DNA of 64,000 nt, taken from positions 8,834,238 to 8,898,237 of the forward strand of contig JAEMBT020000008.1 of NCBI GenBank assembly GCA_018873245.2, in the 5' to 3' direction. This DNA is from Archegozetes longisetosus (Eukaryota; Arthropoda; Arachnida; Sarcoptiformes; Trhypochthoniidae). Position numbers and translations under genes: made by a program. The notes under the pieces were generated by a model. The model did no database searches and was not told the origin of the DNA. It was given only the letters and a program-made list of their open reading frames with translations. Shown piece after piece: positions 49,709 to 60,566 of the stretch (its first letter is position 1; every line of letters starts with the position of its first letter).

Positions 49709-51555
49709 TTTTATTAATGATGAAGGTTTGATAATTTTGAAGAACTGATAAAAGACTGTTTCAGTGCAGACGCTGAACGACTATATATAGCAATAATTCT
49801 CTACTTGAATATTTGGCTTAATTTTCAACCTCATAAATTATTCACTACTCATAAGATCAGCTTATCTTTCGCCTTAAGTCAAGGATACATACGAACGGGG
49901 CGAAAAAAATTGTTGATAGCACTTTCTTAAGCAAATCTTGATACGAGTTTTCAAAGTAGTTTTCCTCAATTTTGAAGCTGATTAATGATACAAAATAGAA
50001 GCACTTTCAATTGAAAGGAAAGGAGTGATAAACAAACTCTTTGACGAATACAATTGTAATATTGACATCAATATATTGGTGTGAACATCAAAACATTATT
50101 AAAAATTCTTAAAATTGGCCTCCAATAGAGTGTATAACTGAATCAACTTAAACATTAATGGGGTGTTTGAGTGTGAATTCAATTTTGCTCATATAACATG
50201 TAGTGGTAAAACGAAAATAGTTTGATTAATTGAGCCATCCTTGAAATGATTACAAAAACTTATTTTCAACTGAGTTCTGAAAGAATTCCTGGAATAAGTC
50301 CTTGAGCTGTAACTATTTAATGATCAATCTAATAAATGATGATATAGTACTCGGTCTGTCACTAAGATATTATTTGGTGTGAGGCCTAGTGACAGGGCTT
50401 GCTGTTCTGTGAGTTCTTTGGATCATTATAAGGAAGAGGTGACAAATTTGTAACAATGAGATGAATATAAATGAAAATTTAATTGTATAATAAACTTGAT
50501 CGAAATAATAGAAGGGTGACAAATATTTTTAAACTATTATTAAACTATTATTAAACTATTCACAGCCATACCAGTCAACATGTTTGCAAATGTCTGTATC
50601 GCCGATCAGCTTATTTAAAGTCACAATTTACTAAATGTTTGCGGACCAAAAAGTTCAATTTCTAAGCTCTGTAATTGTAAAATATGAAAGTATTTCTTAA
50701 ATATGACAACATTTTTCCTTTGCAACTTTAACTCCCGATTTTCTCCCGTACTCTCCACTTCTTTCTTTAAAAATACATAATTTCGATAATTTATTTGTAT
50801 ATCCTTTTATTGACATCTGCTTTGAAAGTATAATTTATTTTGTTCATCTATTTAAAATACCAAAAACTTGAAATATTGACTTATGATTTATTAAATAATT
50901 AGTCTTAAATGTTATATAATGTTTAGAATATGTTTAAAGAAAGCAAAAAACCTGAATTCCACGATGTTTTGTTCATTTTCCTCGCCCTTCAAAAGATTTT
51001 TCACAATTTCGTTTCATCATAGAACTAACATTCAAATATTTGATCACTTCTGAATGCTGTCCAAAAATAATTTATTAAGCTTACAAGGACATTAAAGGCA
51101 TCAAAACTTTATGTTTGACATGAGTTGAAGTTAGCACAAAGTTTTGAATCTATTCTAACAAGGAAACTCTGAATATTCGCACAAAAATGATAACATTTTG
51201 TATTATGAAACTCATAAATGGACTAATTATCTTTGATTTAAGCTATATCTGGAAGGCTGAACACGAGGTTATGGTCACAACTTCAGGTAAGGCATATAAA
51301 AGTTTTGCGTAAGTTTTATGCACAAATTATACGTAAGGAGAGTTCTACGGCCCCAAATATGGATTCATTTGACATTCCTTTTGTTAATTGATAAACTGAA
51401 AATAATATTATTCCGCTTATGACTGATTTCTGACCTCTCTTAATTCTAGAGATTTTCAGAAATTAATTTTTATTACTAGAAAGCCATTGAAGATTTTCAA
51501 GAAATCGCTCACTAAAAGTTATGTTATGATTCAAATATTACTCTTCCAAGAGCTG
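49709..51555. other. Gene-poor spacer
   Basis: Contains the presumed promoter of the channel gene at its left end. No gene or RNA is recognised. Confidence 0.4.
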
Positions 51556-51768
51556 TTTTGTGTTATTCTGGATTTCAATAGAAATAAATTTTCAAAAATT
51601 CCTTTAGATATAGCACCCCAAGAGAAAAGTTGAAAATGATTTGCGATCAGTATCAAGAGTAAGAGGATAAATTTTACACACTTATGATCTTCATTTTTCT
51701 CAAACTTGGGGCGTCATATCTATAAGAATTTTTGAAAATTTATTTCCATTAAAATCCAGTATAAAACT
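51556..51768. mobile_element. Inverted-repeat element
   Basis: The left arm (about 51556-51625, ttctggatttcaatagaaat..., gatatagcaccccaag) and the right arm (about 51690-51768) are imperfect reverse complements over some 70 bases. No coding content. It lies directly upstream of the Tc1 N-terminal relic and may be an unrelated MITE. Confidence 0.6.
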
Positions 51769-51804
51769 TATGAATTTAATGCCAATTTATTCAATTGTGA
51801 TGAT

Positions 51805-52090
51805 GTTTGCGTTATTAAGGTCATCCGAAAGATCAATAATTACGGAACAGTTCGTAATCTTCAGAGAAGTGGACGTAAATGTTGCACTAATTAGGGGACA
51901 GATCAAGGAATTGTATCGATGATTAAAAGAGATCGCACAACAACTGCAAAGATGTCCCACAGGAGTTAAAATTGATTAATATCAACTGTAGTGAAGATAA
52001 AGTCCGAAGAAGACTTTATGACAATGGTTTCTTCGGAGGAATAAAGCGCAAAAGACCAGCAATTAGTGACACCAATACACAGAAAAATAT
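51805..52090 (+). pseudogene. Tc1-like transposase relic, DNA-binding domain
   Basis: Interrupted plus-strand frames read KINNYGTVRNLQRSGRK, then DQGIVSMIKRDRTTTAKMS, then EDKVRRRLYDNGFFGGIKRK. This is the order of the paired helix-turn-helix region of Tc1 transposases (GTV-RSGRKR...I...VK-D-TTA...TVRRRL--GL-G--RKKP). Stops and frame changes show it is dead. Confidence 0.8.
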
Positions 52091-52313
52091 TTAAATAATA
52101 AAATGACCCCTAGAGAACATTATACTGATAAAATGAATTAAAATTCCTTTTTATTGGAAGTAAAAAATTATAATACTTTTTAAAGCATATTTCAACTTAA
52201 TCTATTGAATGAACCAGATAAAAATGCTTTATAGACTAATGCTTTTACGAAATTCAAATTATTTTCTTGTTCGACATTATCTTTCTAAAAATACTTTTAA
52301 TTAAATATTAGAT

Positions 52314-52751
52314 TTATTATCGTTACAGCGTAAGGATGTATAATAGGCAAGCCCACTACCCTTTAAGCATGAGTTATACCCCTGAAGCATCAGTAAAAGA
52401 GCCAATCACTCAAAACACTATTTACTAGTATATGGCACAGCTAAACCTCACTATAAATGACTAATTTTTAAGAATATCTTAAAACAATTATGATCTAGTT
52501 TAGTTTTAATATTTGCACTATTATAATTATTTTCTAGTAGTATATTATCGAATGAATCACTTTCATCCTCCGTGTCACTTTTCTGAAAATCTCACCATAA
52601 ATTGAGATTTAACTGTACTATACATACTGGTAAATAGTGTTTCGAGTGATAGGCTCTTTTACTGACGCTTCAGGGGTATAACTCATGTATAAGGGGTAGT
52701 GGGTTCGTACCCCTTATACTGTTATACATACTTACGCTGTAACGATAATAA
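52314..52751. mobile_element. 438-bp MITE with long inverted arms
   Basis: The termini ttattatcgttacagcgtaag (52314 onward) and cttacgctgtaacgataata (to 52750) are inverted. Similarity continues inward for over 120 bases per arm (gagttatacccctgaagc, gtaaaagagcc, caaaacactatttacta and their complements). No transposase is present. Confidence 0.85.
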
Positions 52752-53489
52752 GTAATTATTGGATTAATCAATCATTCGATACTCAAATATCCCTAGAAGA
52801 TCTTAAATATTAACTAAGTTATATATCGATCGAATTCAAAGGAGACATAAATTCGAAAATATCGACTGTTATACGTTCTTTAGTACTAATGACGCGGTCT
52901 TCAGCTCACGAGAATATCAAATAGTATTCAAATCCCATCTGTAAATAGGTTTTACATTTTATTAAATTATAATTTATAACAAACTTGAAGTACTTTAAGT
53001 GTGACTTAAATAAATTGGTTTTATTATTTTGAGAGATTTATCATAAATTGGTATGTTCCAAAATTTTAAGACAGAGATATCGCCATTAAATTTTGTAAAA
53101 GCCTTCTATATAATTAAATAGACTTAATTCTTAATCACTTAAAATGCATTAAGTGGTTCATTCCTTTTATATTATACAGCCATCCTTTATTGTTTTTACA
53201 TATAAAAATATTGTAATTTCAAACTGTACAAATACAAATTTTTAAAAACTATTTTAAAACAAAGAAATAAATTGACTTCAAAGTGATATTTCAATGAGGT
53301 AGAAATGCATTTCAAAATGAATATAATATTTTAATGATCGAATTTGTAGTCTTTAATATACTTATTTCCCTAATTAATCAGCTTTAAATAACGATCTTTA
53401 AACTGATGTCCCAAACAGTATTTTAAACTAAATTAAATCTAACTTTAAACTCATGTTTTTCTTCCCCCTAAACTCATCTTTTATTTAAA
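52752..53489. other. Gene-poor spacer
   Basis: AT-rich sequence between the MITE and the second Tc1 relic, with nothing recognised in it. Confidence 0.35.
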
Positions 53490-54190
53490 ATACAGGAAAA
53501 TAATTCTGTTTGCGCGGTGAATGTTTTAGTCATTTTTCTCTGCTTAAAAAAATCTTTTGTGTGTGCAAAGTCAAGAGACTCACGTTCGCAAAAGGTGCTT
53601 AAGAATGCCTCAAAATTTTTAGAACAGTATCTTATGGTCTGATGAATCAAAATCTGAATTAATTGACTTTTAAAGAAGACAAAAAGTTTGAAAAATTCAT
53701 GGCAAAGTCCTGAACAAAGAGAATATTCAGATAATAGTAAAGCACTTGCCATCGGTTATGGTCTAGGACTGTATTTCGAGTAATGGCATCAGAAAATTGG
53801 CAGAAATAACATTGATAATAAATGCTAAATTTTATGCTGAAGTCTTTAAACAAGACTTAGTGTCAAGCGCTGAACACTTGGGTATTAAAGACAACTTTGT
53901 CTTTCAACAAGACTACGACTCAAAGATGCCTCACATTTGGCTCGCAATTGGTTTAATAATAACAATATCGAAATGCTCGAATGGCCGGCTCAGTTCAAGT
54001 CTGAATATAGTTGAGCATTTGAAGGACTATTTGGACTGATCTATAACTTAAACTCTGCGAAAATCGATTACACAATTTAGAAAAGCATTATTTGATACTT
54101 GGGTTAAAATAGAGTCAGAAGTGATCCAAAGACTAATTGAAAGTATTCCAAGGCGTTTACAGGCACTCATTTAGGCAAAGAAGTGGTAAT
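53490..54190 (+). pseudogene. Tc1-like transposase relic, catalytic domain
   Basis: Broken plus-strand frames follow the order of the Tc1 catalytic core: RLTFAKGA, LWSDESKSEL (first Asp), SVMVWDCISSNGIRKLAEI, AKFYAEVFKQDLVSSAEHLG, NFVFQQDYDSKMPHIW (second Asp), LSSSLNIVEHLKDYLD (Glu region) and ESEVIQRLIESIPRRLQALI. Several stops interrupt it. Together with 51805-52090 it could represent one element split by later insertions, or two separate relics. Confidence 0.85.
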
Positions 54191-54477
54191 ATTAGATATT
54201 AACCTCAAGAAAATAATCTTAATTTGAGACTTTATTATAAATATTCCTAAAACCTAAATTATGCGATTTATTATTCCGTTAAATGTTTACTATTATGTAT
54301 GATTAGAATTTAGTCATGTTTTGTATGAGATAAAAGAATTTTTGAAATGTTAAAACTTTCTCACTTAAACAGTTTTGTAAAATAAATGAATAAAAAGAAT
54401 AATCAAATTTTTCTAAGTTTTGCTTATCACTAACTTAGTTTTGCGTTCGAGTATACAAGACTATACAATCCGCTAAG

Positions 54478-54550
54478 GCCCTGTGGCTGAGTTGACTAAG
54501 TATGCATTCATAAACTTAAATTTGTGGATTCGAGTCTTAGCACCGTTCGA
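54478..54550 (+). other. tRNA-like sequence with A and B boxes (possible SINE head or tRNA pseudogene)
   Basis: The stretch carries TGGCTGAGTTGACTAAG (54483-54499), close to an A box, and about 26 bases later GGATTCGAGTC (54527-54537), close to a B box. Spacing suits RNA polymerase III promoters of tRNA-derived elements. The arms do not fold into a convincing cloverleaf, so a functional tRNA is unlikely. Confidence 0.35.
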
Positions 54551-54636
54551 TTCAATGCATATGTTTTTGCTAAAATCAGAACTCGAAAGTGTATCATATA
54601 AATTACGCGATCATAACTTTAGTGAAATGAATGAAA

Positions 54637-54920
54637 GATTTTGTATAAGTTCAAATTAGAGCTCGAACATGTAAACCCTAAACCCGTTGAAGACCTGGAA
54701 AAGCCCAAATCCTTACAGTTGGATTTTTAAAATTTTTCTCCAAAAAACCCTTACATTAGGAAGTTGTAGGTTTCTCTTGGAAATTAAAACGTTCAATTCA
54801 TGGGACTCGATTTTTGAAGAAAAATTTTAAAAATCAAACTGTAAGGATTTGGGCTTTTCCGGGTCTTCAACGGGTTTAGGGTTTACATGTTCGAGCTCTA
54901 ATCTGGACTTATACAAAATC
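54637..54920. mobile_element. Foldback element with about 110-bp arms
   Basis: The left arm (54637-54745, including gagctcgaacatgtaaaccc) and the right arm (about 54812-54920, including gggtttacatgttcgagctc) are near-perfect reverse complements around a spacer of about 65 bases. No coding content. It sits just downstream of copy B of the RCC1-ankyrin-kinase gene. Confidence 0.85.
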
Positions 54921-55100
54921 GATGCTATGGAATACAATTTTCCTCAAAATAGTAAGAATTTTCAGTTTATAATAATCAGCTTAATGAATAAAAGATAACT
55001 TATCTAAATAACTCATTCTTATAGATTCTCTAAATTTATTCTGAGCTCGCAGCCCGAGAATTCTCTCTATGACCAGAAGTTGTTATTTAAAATAGTTTTT

Positions 55101-58100
55101 TCATGAAATCAATATTCTTTTGAAAAATGAATTACTTTTTGAAGAAAATTTTTGAAATTTAACCTTTGTTTGAATAAAATACATGTGAAAACTTTCTTCA
55201 ACTGTCTTTGCTTCATTACTAACTTTGTAACCATTTGCTTTCAATAATTGATTTAAACTCAATGCCCAAGAACTTCTTTGACTGAGAATTTGTTTACAAT
55301 CCTTACGTTCGTCTTTAATTGGGGTAATCATACGTTTAATTAAATCAAATAAACTTGAATATTTTTCCTTAAATTCAGAGTCCTTTCCAATACGGCTGAA
55401 AAATAGAGAACGAATCAAAAATATGACCATTGAATGGGAAGAATTCAATTTATTAGAGTATAGGGTAAGTTCTTGTGCATATTGAATAAGCCATTACAGC
55501 TCTATTCTTATACATTAACTTATGTAATTGCCATCATCCTTTAACAAGATCATCTCGCCCTTAAATAGTCCAATCAATGTTTCTCTTACACATAGTAATT
55601 GTAATATTTAATTTGAAACCTTCAGTGGCTGACTTCGAGTAGCGATCTTTCATTAAAAATTGATAACTTACTCGACCTTCAGCGACTTTCATTCTAAAGC
55701 TACCTGAGGTCTAACACTGATAAAGAGGAAAACTATCAATTAATAGACTATTTTGAATATTTTTTTACATTCCAGAATAATTTTTTCATTAGAGTTCGAA
55801 TATGCGCAAGAACTTATCGGACAACCTAATATATTTACTGATTAATGTCAACATTGAACAATTCCTGAACGATGAATCCTAAGCTGTAAACGTCTGCTTT
55901 GAAATCATACTTTGTTCCATTTGCTACTTCAGGTGCCATATATTTAGGAGTTCCAACACCTTTAGTTCGCGACTGACTAAAAAACTCGTGGCAAACTGCT
56001 AAACCAAAGTCAGCTAATTTAATGAATCTGCCATTCAGTCCTTTAGTTATAAGTATATTACTCGGTTTCAAATCTGTGTGAATTATATTTTGTTTATGTA
56101 AGAAACTAACACATTCAAGAATTTCAATAAATAATTCACTTGAGATGTAATAACCTAAAGTAGTTAAGGTTTCATTTGGTTTTTGATTCAATTCATCGTT
56201 TAATTTACCAATAGCATCTTTTAGTGTAAATAAACATAATTCCATTTGAATATGTAGTAATAAAGGTCGATTTGGATCGAAAAATTGACTAGACGAACTC
56301 AAGTGTCTCGAAGTTTGATGAATATTATATGCATTTTCTTTATAATAGTTATTTTCTAGCCAGTTAGATTCAAATTTAATAACATAATTAGTTTTCAGGT
56401 GTGACAAAATGTCGATTTCTCGTTGGAAATTTTTAACAATAGTTTCATTAACTGGAATTTTCTTTATAGCATAAAACACATTATTTTTCTTATTCTTTGC
56501 TTCACAAACAATACCATAAGCTCCAGAATCAATGATTCTATATTCGATGAATTCTTGACTATATTTATCAAATCCAAATCCTTTCTGGATATCTATTGTT
56601 TTATGTGTGATTTGCAAAGAATGAGCAGAAGCCAAATTACTTCCATTACTGATATATTCGGGCGAAGTTATTGAAAATTTTCCTTCTTTGTCAACAATAT
56701 ATAAACAGAATAAATTTTCTAAAAGAAATTTTTCTACAGAAAGGTGACCATATTTAAAAGACATATAAAGAGGAGTCCATCCGTCTTTTGTGTAAACATT
56801 CAAATTAACACCTTTTTCGACAAGGCGTTTCACTACACCTAGGTGACCTTTCGCAACGGATAAATGCAAAGGAGTGCATCCGTTTTTATCTATTGCGTTA
56901 ATATCAACACCTTTTTCTAGGAGGAAATTCACTACATCTAAGTGACCTTTTTCTGCATCTAGGTGTAAAGGAGTCCATCCATCTTTATTTATTGCATCTA
57001 CGTTAGCGCCATTTTCTATGAGCAACTTCGCTATATCCAAGTGACCATCTATAACAGCTAGGAGTAAAGGAGTCCATCCATCTTGGATTGTTACATTTAC
57101 GTTAGCACCTTTTTCTATGAGCAACTTCACTATATCAAAATGACGATTTTCAGCAGCTAAGTGTGAAGGACTCCATCCATAATGCTTTGTTGCACCTACG
57201 TTAGCACCATTTTCTATGAAGAACTTCACCAGATCCAAGTGACCATCTATAACAGCTAGGAGTAAATGAGTCCATCCATTTTCATTTATTGCATCTAAGT
57301 TAGAATCTTTTTCTATGAGCAACTTCACTACATCCAAGTGTCCATTTTGAGCAGCTAGATGTAAAGGAGTCCACCCATCTTCATTTATTGCATCTAAGTT
57401 AGCACCTCTTTCTATGTAGAACTTCACTATATCTAAATGACCATTTCTAGCAGCTACGTCTAAAAGAGTCCATCCATGTTCATCTGTTGCATCTACGTTA
57501 GCACCTCTTTCTATGAAGAACTTCACTATATCCAATTGACCATTTCTAGCAGCTAAGTTTAAAGGAGTCCATCCATTTTTTGTTACATCTACGTTAGCAC
57601 CTCTTTCTATGAAGAACTTCACTATATCCAAATGACCATTTCTAGCAGCTAAGCGTAAAAGAGTCCATCCATGTTCATCTGCTGATTCAACGTTAGCACC
57701 TCTTTCTATGAAGAACTTCACTATATCCAAATGACCATTTCTAGCAGCTAAGTTTAAAGTTGTCCATCCATTTTTTGTTGCATCAACGTAAGCACCTCTT
57801 TCTATGAAGAACTTCACTATGTCCAAGTGGCCATTTTCAGCAGCTTCGTGTAAAAGAGTCCATCCATGTTCATCTGTTGCTTCTACGTTAGCACCTCTTT
57901 CTATGAAGAACTTCACTATATCCAAGTGGCTATTTTGAGCAGCTACGTGTAACGAAGTAAATTCAACTGTCGTACAGGCACTCAAATTCGCTCCCTTTTC
58001 TAAGAGAAATTTTACTGCATCTAATTGACCAACGTAAGATGCTTGGTATAGAGGAGTCCATCCATCCTTATCAGAAGTGTTGTGATCGGCTCCTTTTTCT

Positions 58101-59296
58101 ATTAGATATTTCATTATTTCCCATTTACCATTACAAGTAGCTCTGTGTAGTGGAGGCAGTCCCTCTTCATCAGGGACATCAAAATTATTTTCTTTTATTG
58201 TAAGAAATTCCGCTGCATCTTCTGATCTTTTTTCGATATTAATGTTCATATTTATTTTATTTTCTATATTAATGGTTTTGCATGTTATTTTGTGTTAATG
58301 AATGAAAACTTCATCAAAACTCTTGAACTGTGCCTTAAATGTAGTCCTCATTACCTTTCCTCCACATTTTCCCCAAATGAATATCTTTTTGTTCTCAGAT
58401 AAAGCTAGAGATATGGAATAGTTCGAATGTGTTGCTATGTCAATGAATTTATTTTTACTATTCAATTTTAGAAACACTTCACTTTGAGTTTCTATTTCAC
58501 CGTTCCCTAATTCTCCGAATTTATTACCACCACAAACATAAATATCTCTTTCGTGAGATAACAGTAAGCTATGACTATGACTACAACTTATTTTGTCGAA
58601 AGTTACATTAATTTCGACGGGCTTTGGTATATTAATCGAGTGAGTCTTCAATGATTTAACACCCAACTGTCCACATTCATTTCTACCCCAACTGAAAACA
58701 TGTCCGTTTTCTGTTAAAACCATTGAATGATCAAAACCACTCGCAATCGCCTTCACCTTTTCTTTATTAAATTTTTTCACATTGTATGGTTTGAATACAA
58801 TTCCGTTCTTTCCATTGCCAACCTGTCCACTATCGTTTTTACCCCAAGTATATACTTGACCATCATTTGTCAGTACGAGTGTATGAGAATTGCCACAACA
58901 AATATCAACAATATATTTATCATTTAAATATTTATTTAATTCTGGTTTATATATTTTGCCATCACTTCTCCCGTTGCCTATTGATCCATTTATGTTCCGA
59001 CCCCAACTATAGAGTTTTCCATCATTAGTACGCGCAATTGTATGATGCTTACCATTCTTGAAATCAATAATTTGCTTATTGCTCAAGTCTTGACTCAGAG
59101 TCAACTCTATAACTTTATTGTCATGACCAAAACCTAAAAGTCCCGAATCATTTCTTCCAAAAGCATATATTTTGTCATCATTTGTAACCATGAATACATT
59201 TCTACAATCAAAAGAATATAAACTTTTAACATTTCGAACAAAGTATTCATTTATTTTCAACTCGTCTAAAATGTATTTATAAATAGTTTCAGACAT
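55101..59296 (-). CDS. RCC1 repeat - ankyrin array - eIF2alpha-kinase-like locus, copy B (in-frame stop between halves)
   Basis: Inverted paralogue of copy A. A first frame, 59296-58295 (333 residues), encodes about six RCC1 blades and ends in TAA. After 15 codons in the same frame, a second frame, 58249-55839 plus 55395-55101 (901 residues), encodes 15 ankyrin repeats and the kinase. The intron is at the same place and phase as in copy A, but is 443 bases because it holds a mariner-like insertion. Kinase motifs are DSGAYGIV, FYAIKKIP, HTDLKPSN (the usual HRD arginine is threonine), LADFGLA and GTPKYMAPE; MELCLFTLKDAI recalls eIF2alpha kinases. With the TAA read as sense, the locus is one frame colinear with copy A. 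It may be two proteins from one transcript, a readthrough product, two genes, or a decaying gene. The second half has its own ATG at 58249. No signal peptide is seen. Confidence 0.78.
55396..55838. mobile_element. Mariner-like non-autonomous insertion inside the copy B intron
   Basis: Feature bounds are those of the intron. On the minus strand the insertion starts ttaggttgtccgataagttc (from about 55830), and near 55463 it carries the inverted counterpart gggtaagttcttgtgcatat. Such ends resemble mariner terminal repeats (family knowledge). The roughly 370-bp interior has no transposase frame. Its absence from copy A, whose intron is 61 bases, dates the insertion after the gene duplication. Confidence 0.65.
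56710..58190 (-). repeat. Tandem array encoding 15 ankyrin repeats, copy B
   Basis: Units of 99 bases (two are 96) encode repeats of the form DEHGWTLLxxAARNGHLDIVKFFIERGANV. A two-unit period is visible in units 4-8, where DEHGWTLL and TKNGWTxL alternate and the shortened units recur. Unit identity within this array is clearly higher than to copy A, apart from the first two and last units, which match copy A. Confidence 0.85.
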
Positions 59297-59765
59297 TTTC
59301 TTATAATTTTTCTAATAAACTAATAGATAACAAAACGAAAATGGAGTGAGTGAAATAAATGGTAACCAAGGTGTTACTTTTGATAAGAATTATCTAAAGT
59401 TCTACATAATTCATAATTATCTCAAAAGTATGGTCTACTGAATTGATTTTTCGTAGAGACTAAAGAATTGAATTAAAATTGTTAGAGCATGAGTTTTTTA
59501 GGTTAATTCTGAATATCTTAATCTTTAATATTGTTTTTTCTTTATATTTATTGTTAGTCAAGTGACTTTATGAAATCACAGTTAGAACTTGACTGATTGG
59601 TTGAAACACTATTTAAGATCATTTTTAAATATTTGAAACATGAGGTAGGAAACAAATAATATTCAATCATAATGTCAAAAGTAAATGAAAGGAGTAAATA
59701 TTGACAAAAGTATCGTTTGATAAAAATCTTGGAATAAAAGAACTTCATAAAATTGAGGACTTTGA
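59297..59765 (-). promoter_or_regulatory. Conserved upstream region of copy B
   Basis: Read on the minus strand this matches 2945-3423 upstream of copy A, including ATTATGATTGAATATTATTT, TTTAGTCTCTAC and ATTATGTAGAACTT. It probably contains the promoter and 5' UTR. Homology fades beyond about 59765. Confidence 0.6.
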
Positions 59766-60566
59766 ATGTGTATCTGAAGATAGTCTCTAGAAGGTATCTC
59801 AGCTAAAAAAGAAACTTTCAGATCTGTCTCAAAAAATTATGATAGAACTCAAGAATAGCTGTCATGGCTGTTAAACCAATTTGAGAGGTGTTAATGCAAT
59901 ATTTAGTAAAGCAGCTGATAAGAAATTTTATAATTTTATCTTGATTATCAGCAGATGGTTGATAACTGATTTAATTTTATTAAAGTTGAATTTGTTGTTA
60001 AAAATTATCAAATTTTAATCTGTTCATGTTTAGGTAGCGTATTTATTAATACTCAAGTTAGTTTTTAGTGCTTATGAAATGGCACTATTTTGTAAGAAAT
60101 ACGATAATGAAATCCTGTGTTAAATAAAGTTCGTCAAATACATAAACGATTAAATGCTTTTATCATTGACTACAGTTAAACCTTCATATGTCTACGTGGT
60201 TTGGACTGGAGGTTCAGTTCGACAAGGAGAAGTGAACGCTAAGTATGAATTTCATGAAATTTAATTTGTGAATGACTATCTCTATTGCTAATAACTAACT
60301 TAAATTTTACGAATATTAAATTTTTTCATTTAGGATCATTTAAAAATTTACTAGAAAAATTTTTGTTAATATCCTCTTATGATAAAAGAAAACTACATTT
60401 ATTTTTACTGTAAACATGATAAAACAGCATAAGTTTTGTTTCTCAAGGAAAAACATACTCCTCATTCAAAATTATGCTATTATTTATAAGAATTTGACTT
60501 AGATAAAAAATATTATTTCAACTTAGGTAATTGTTGTTGTTCAAAGAAAGAACTAGTTGTCTAAAA
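59766..60566. other. Intergenic
   Basis: No gene recognised. A short piece near 60175 (acagttaaaccttcatatg) resembles the end motif of the element-like sequence inside the neighbouring TIL gene. Confidence 0.35.

Noticed and set aside
53474..53752. Minus-strand 92-codon open frame
   Set aside because: It is antisense to a Tc1 catalytic-domain relic.
54478..54550. Functional tRNA gene
   Set aside because: The acceptor and T stems do not pair, so it is at most a tRNA-derived fragment.
54680..54690. Telomere-like AACCCTAAACCC string
   Set aside because: A single short occurrence within a foldback arm, not a tandem array.
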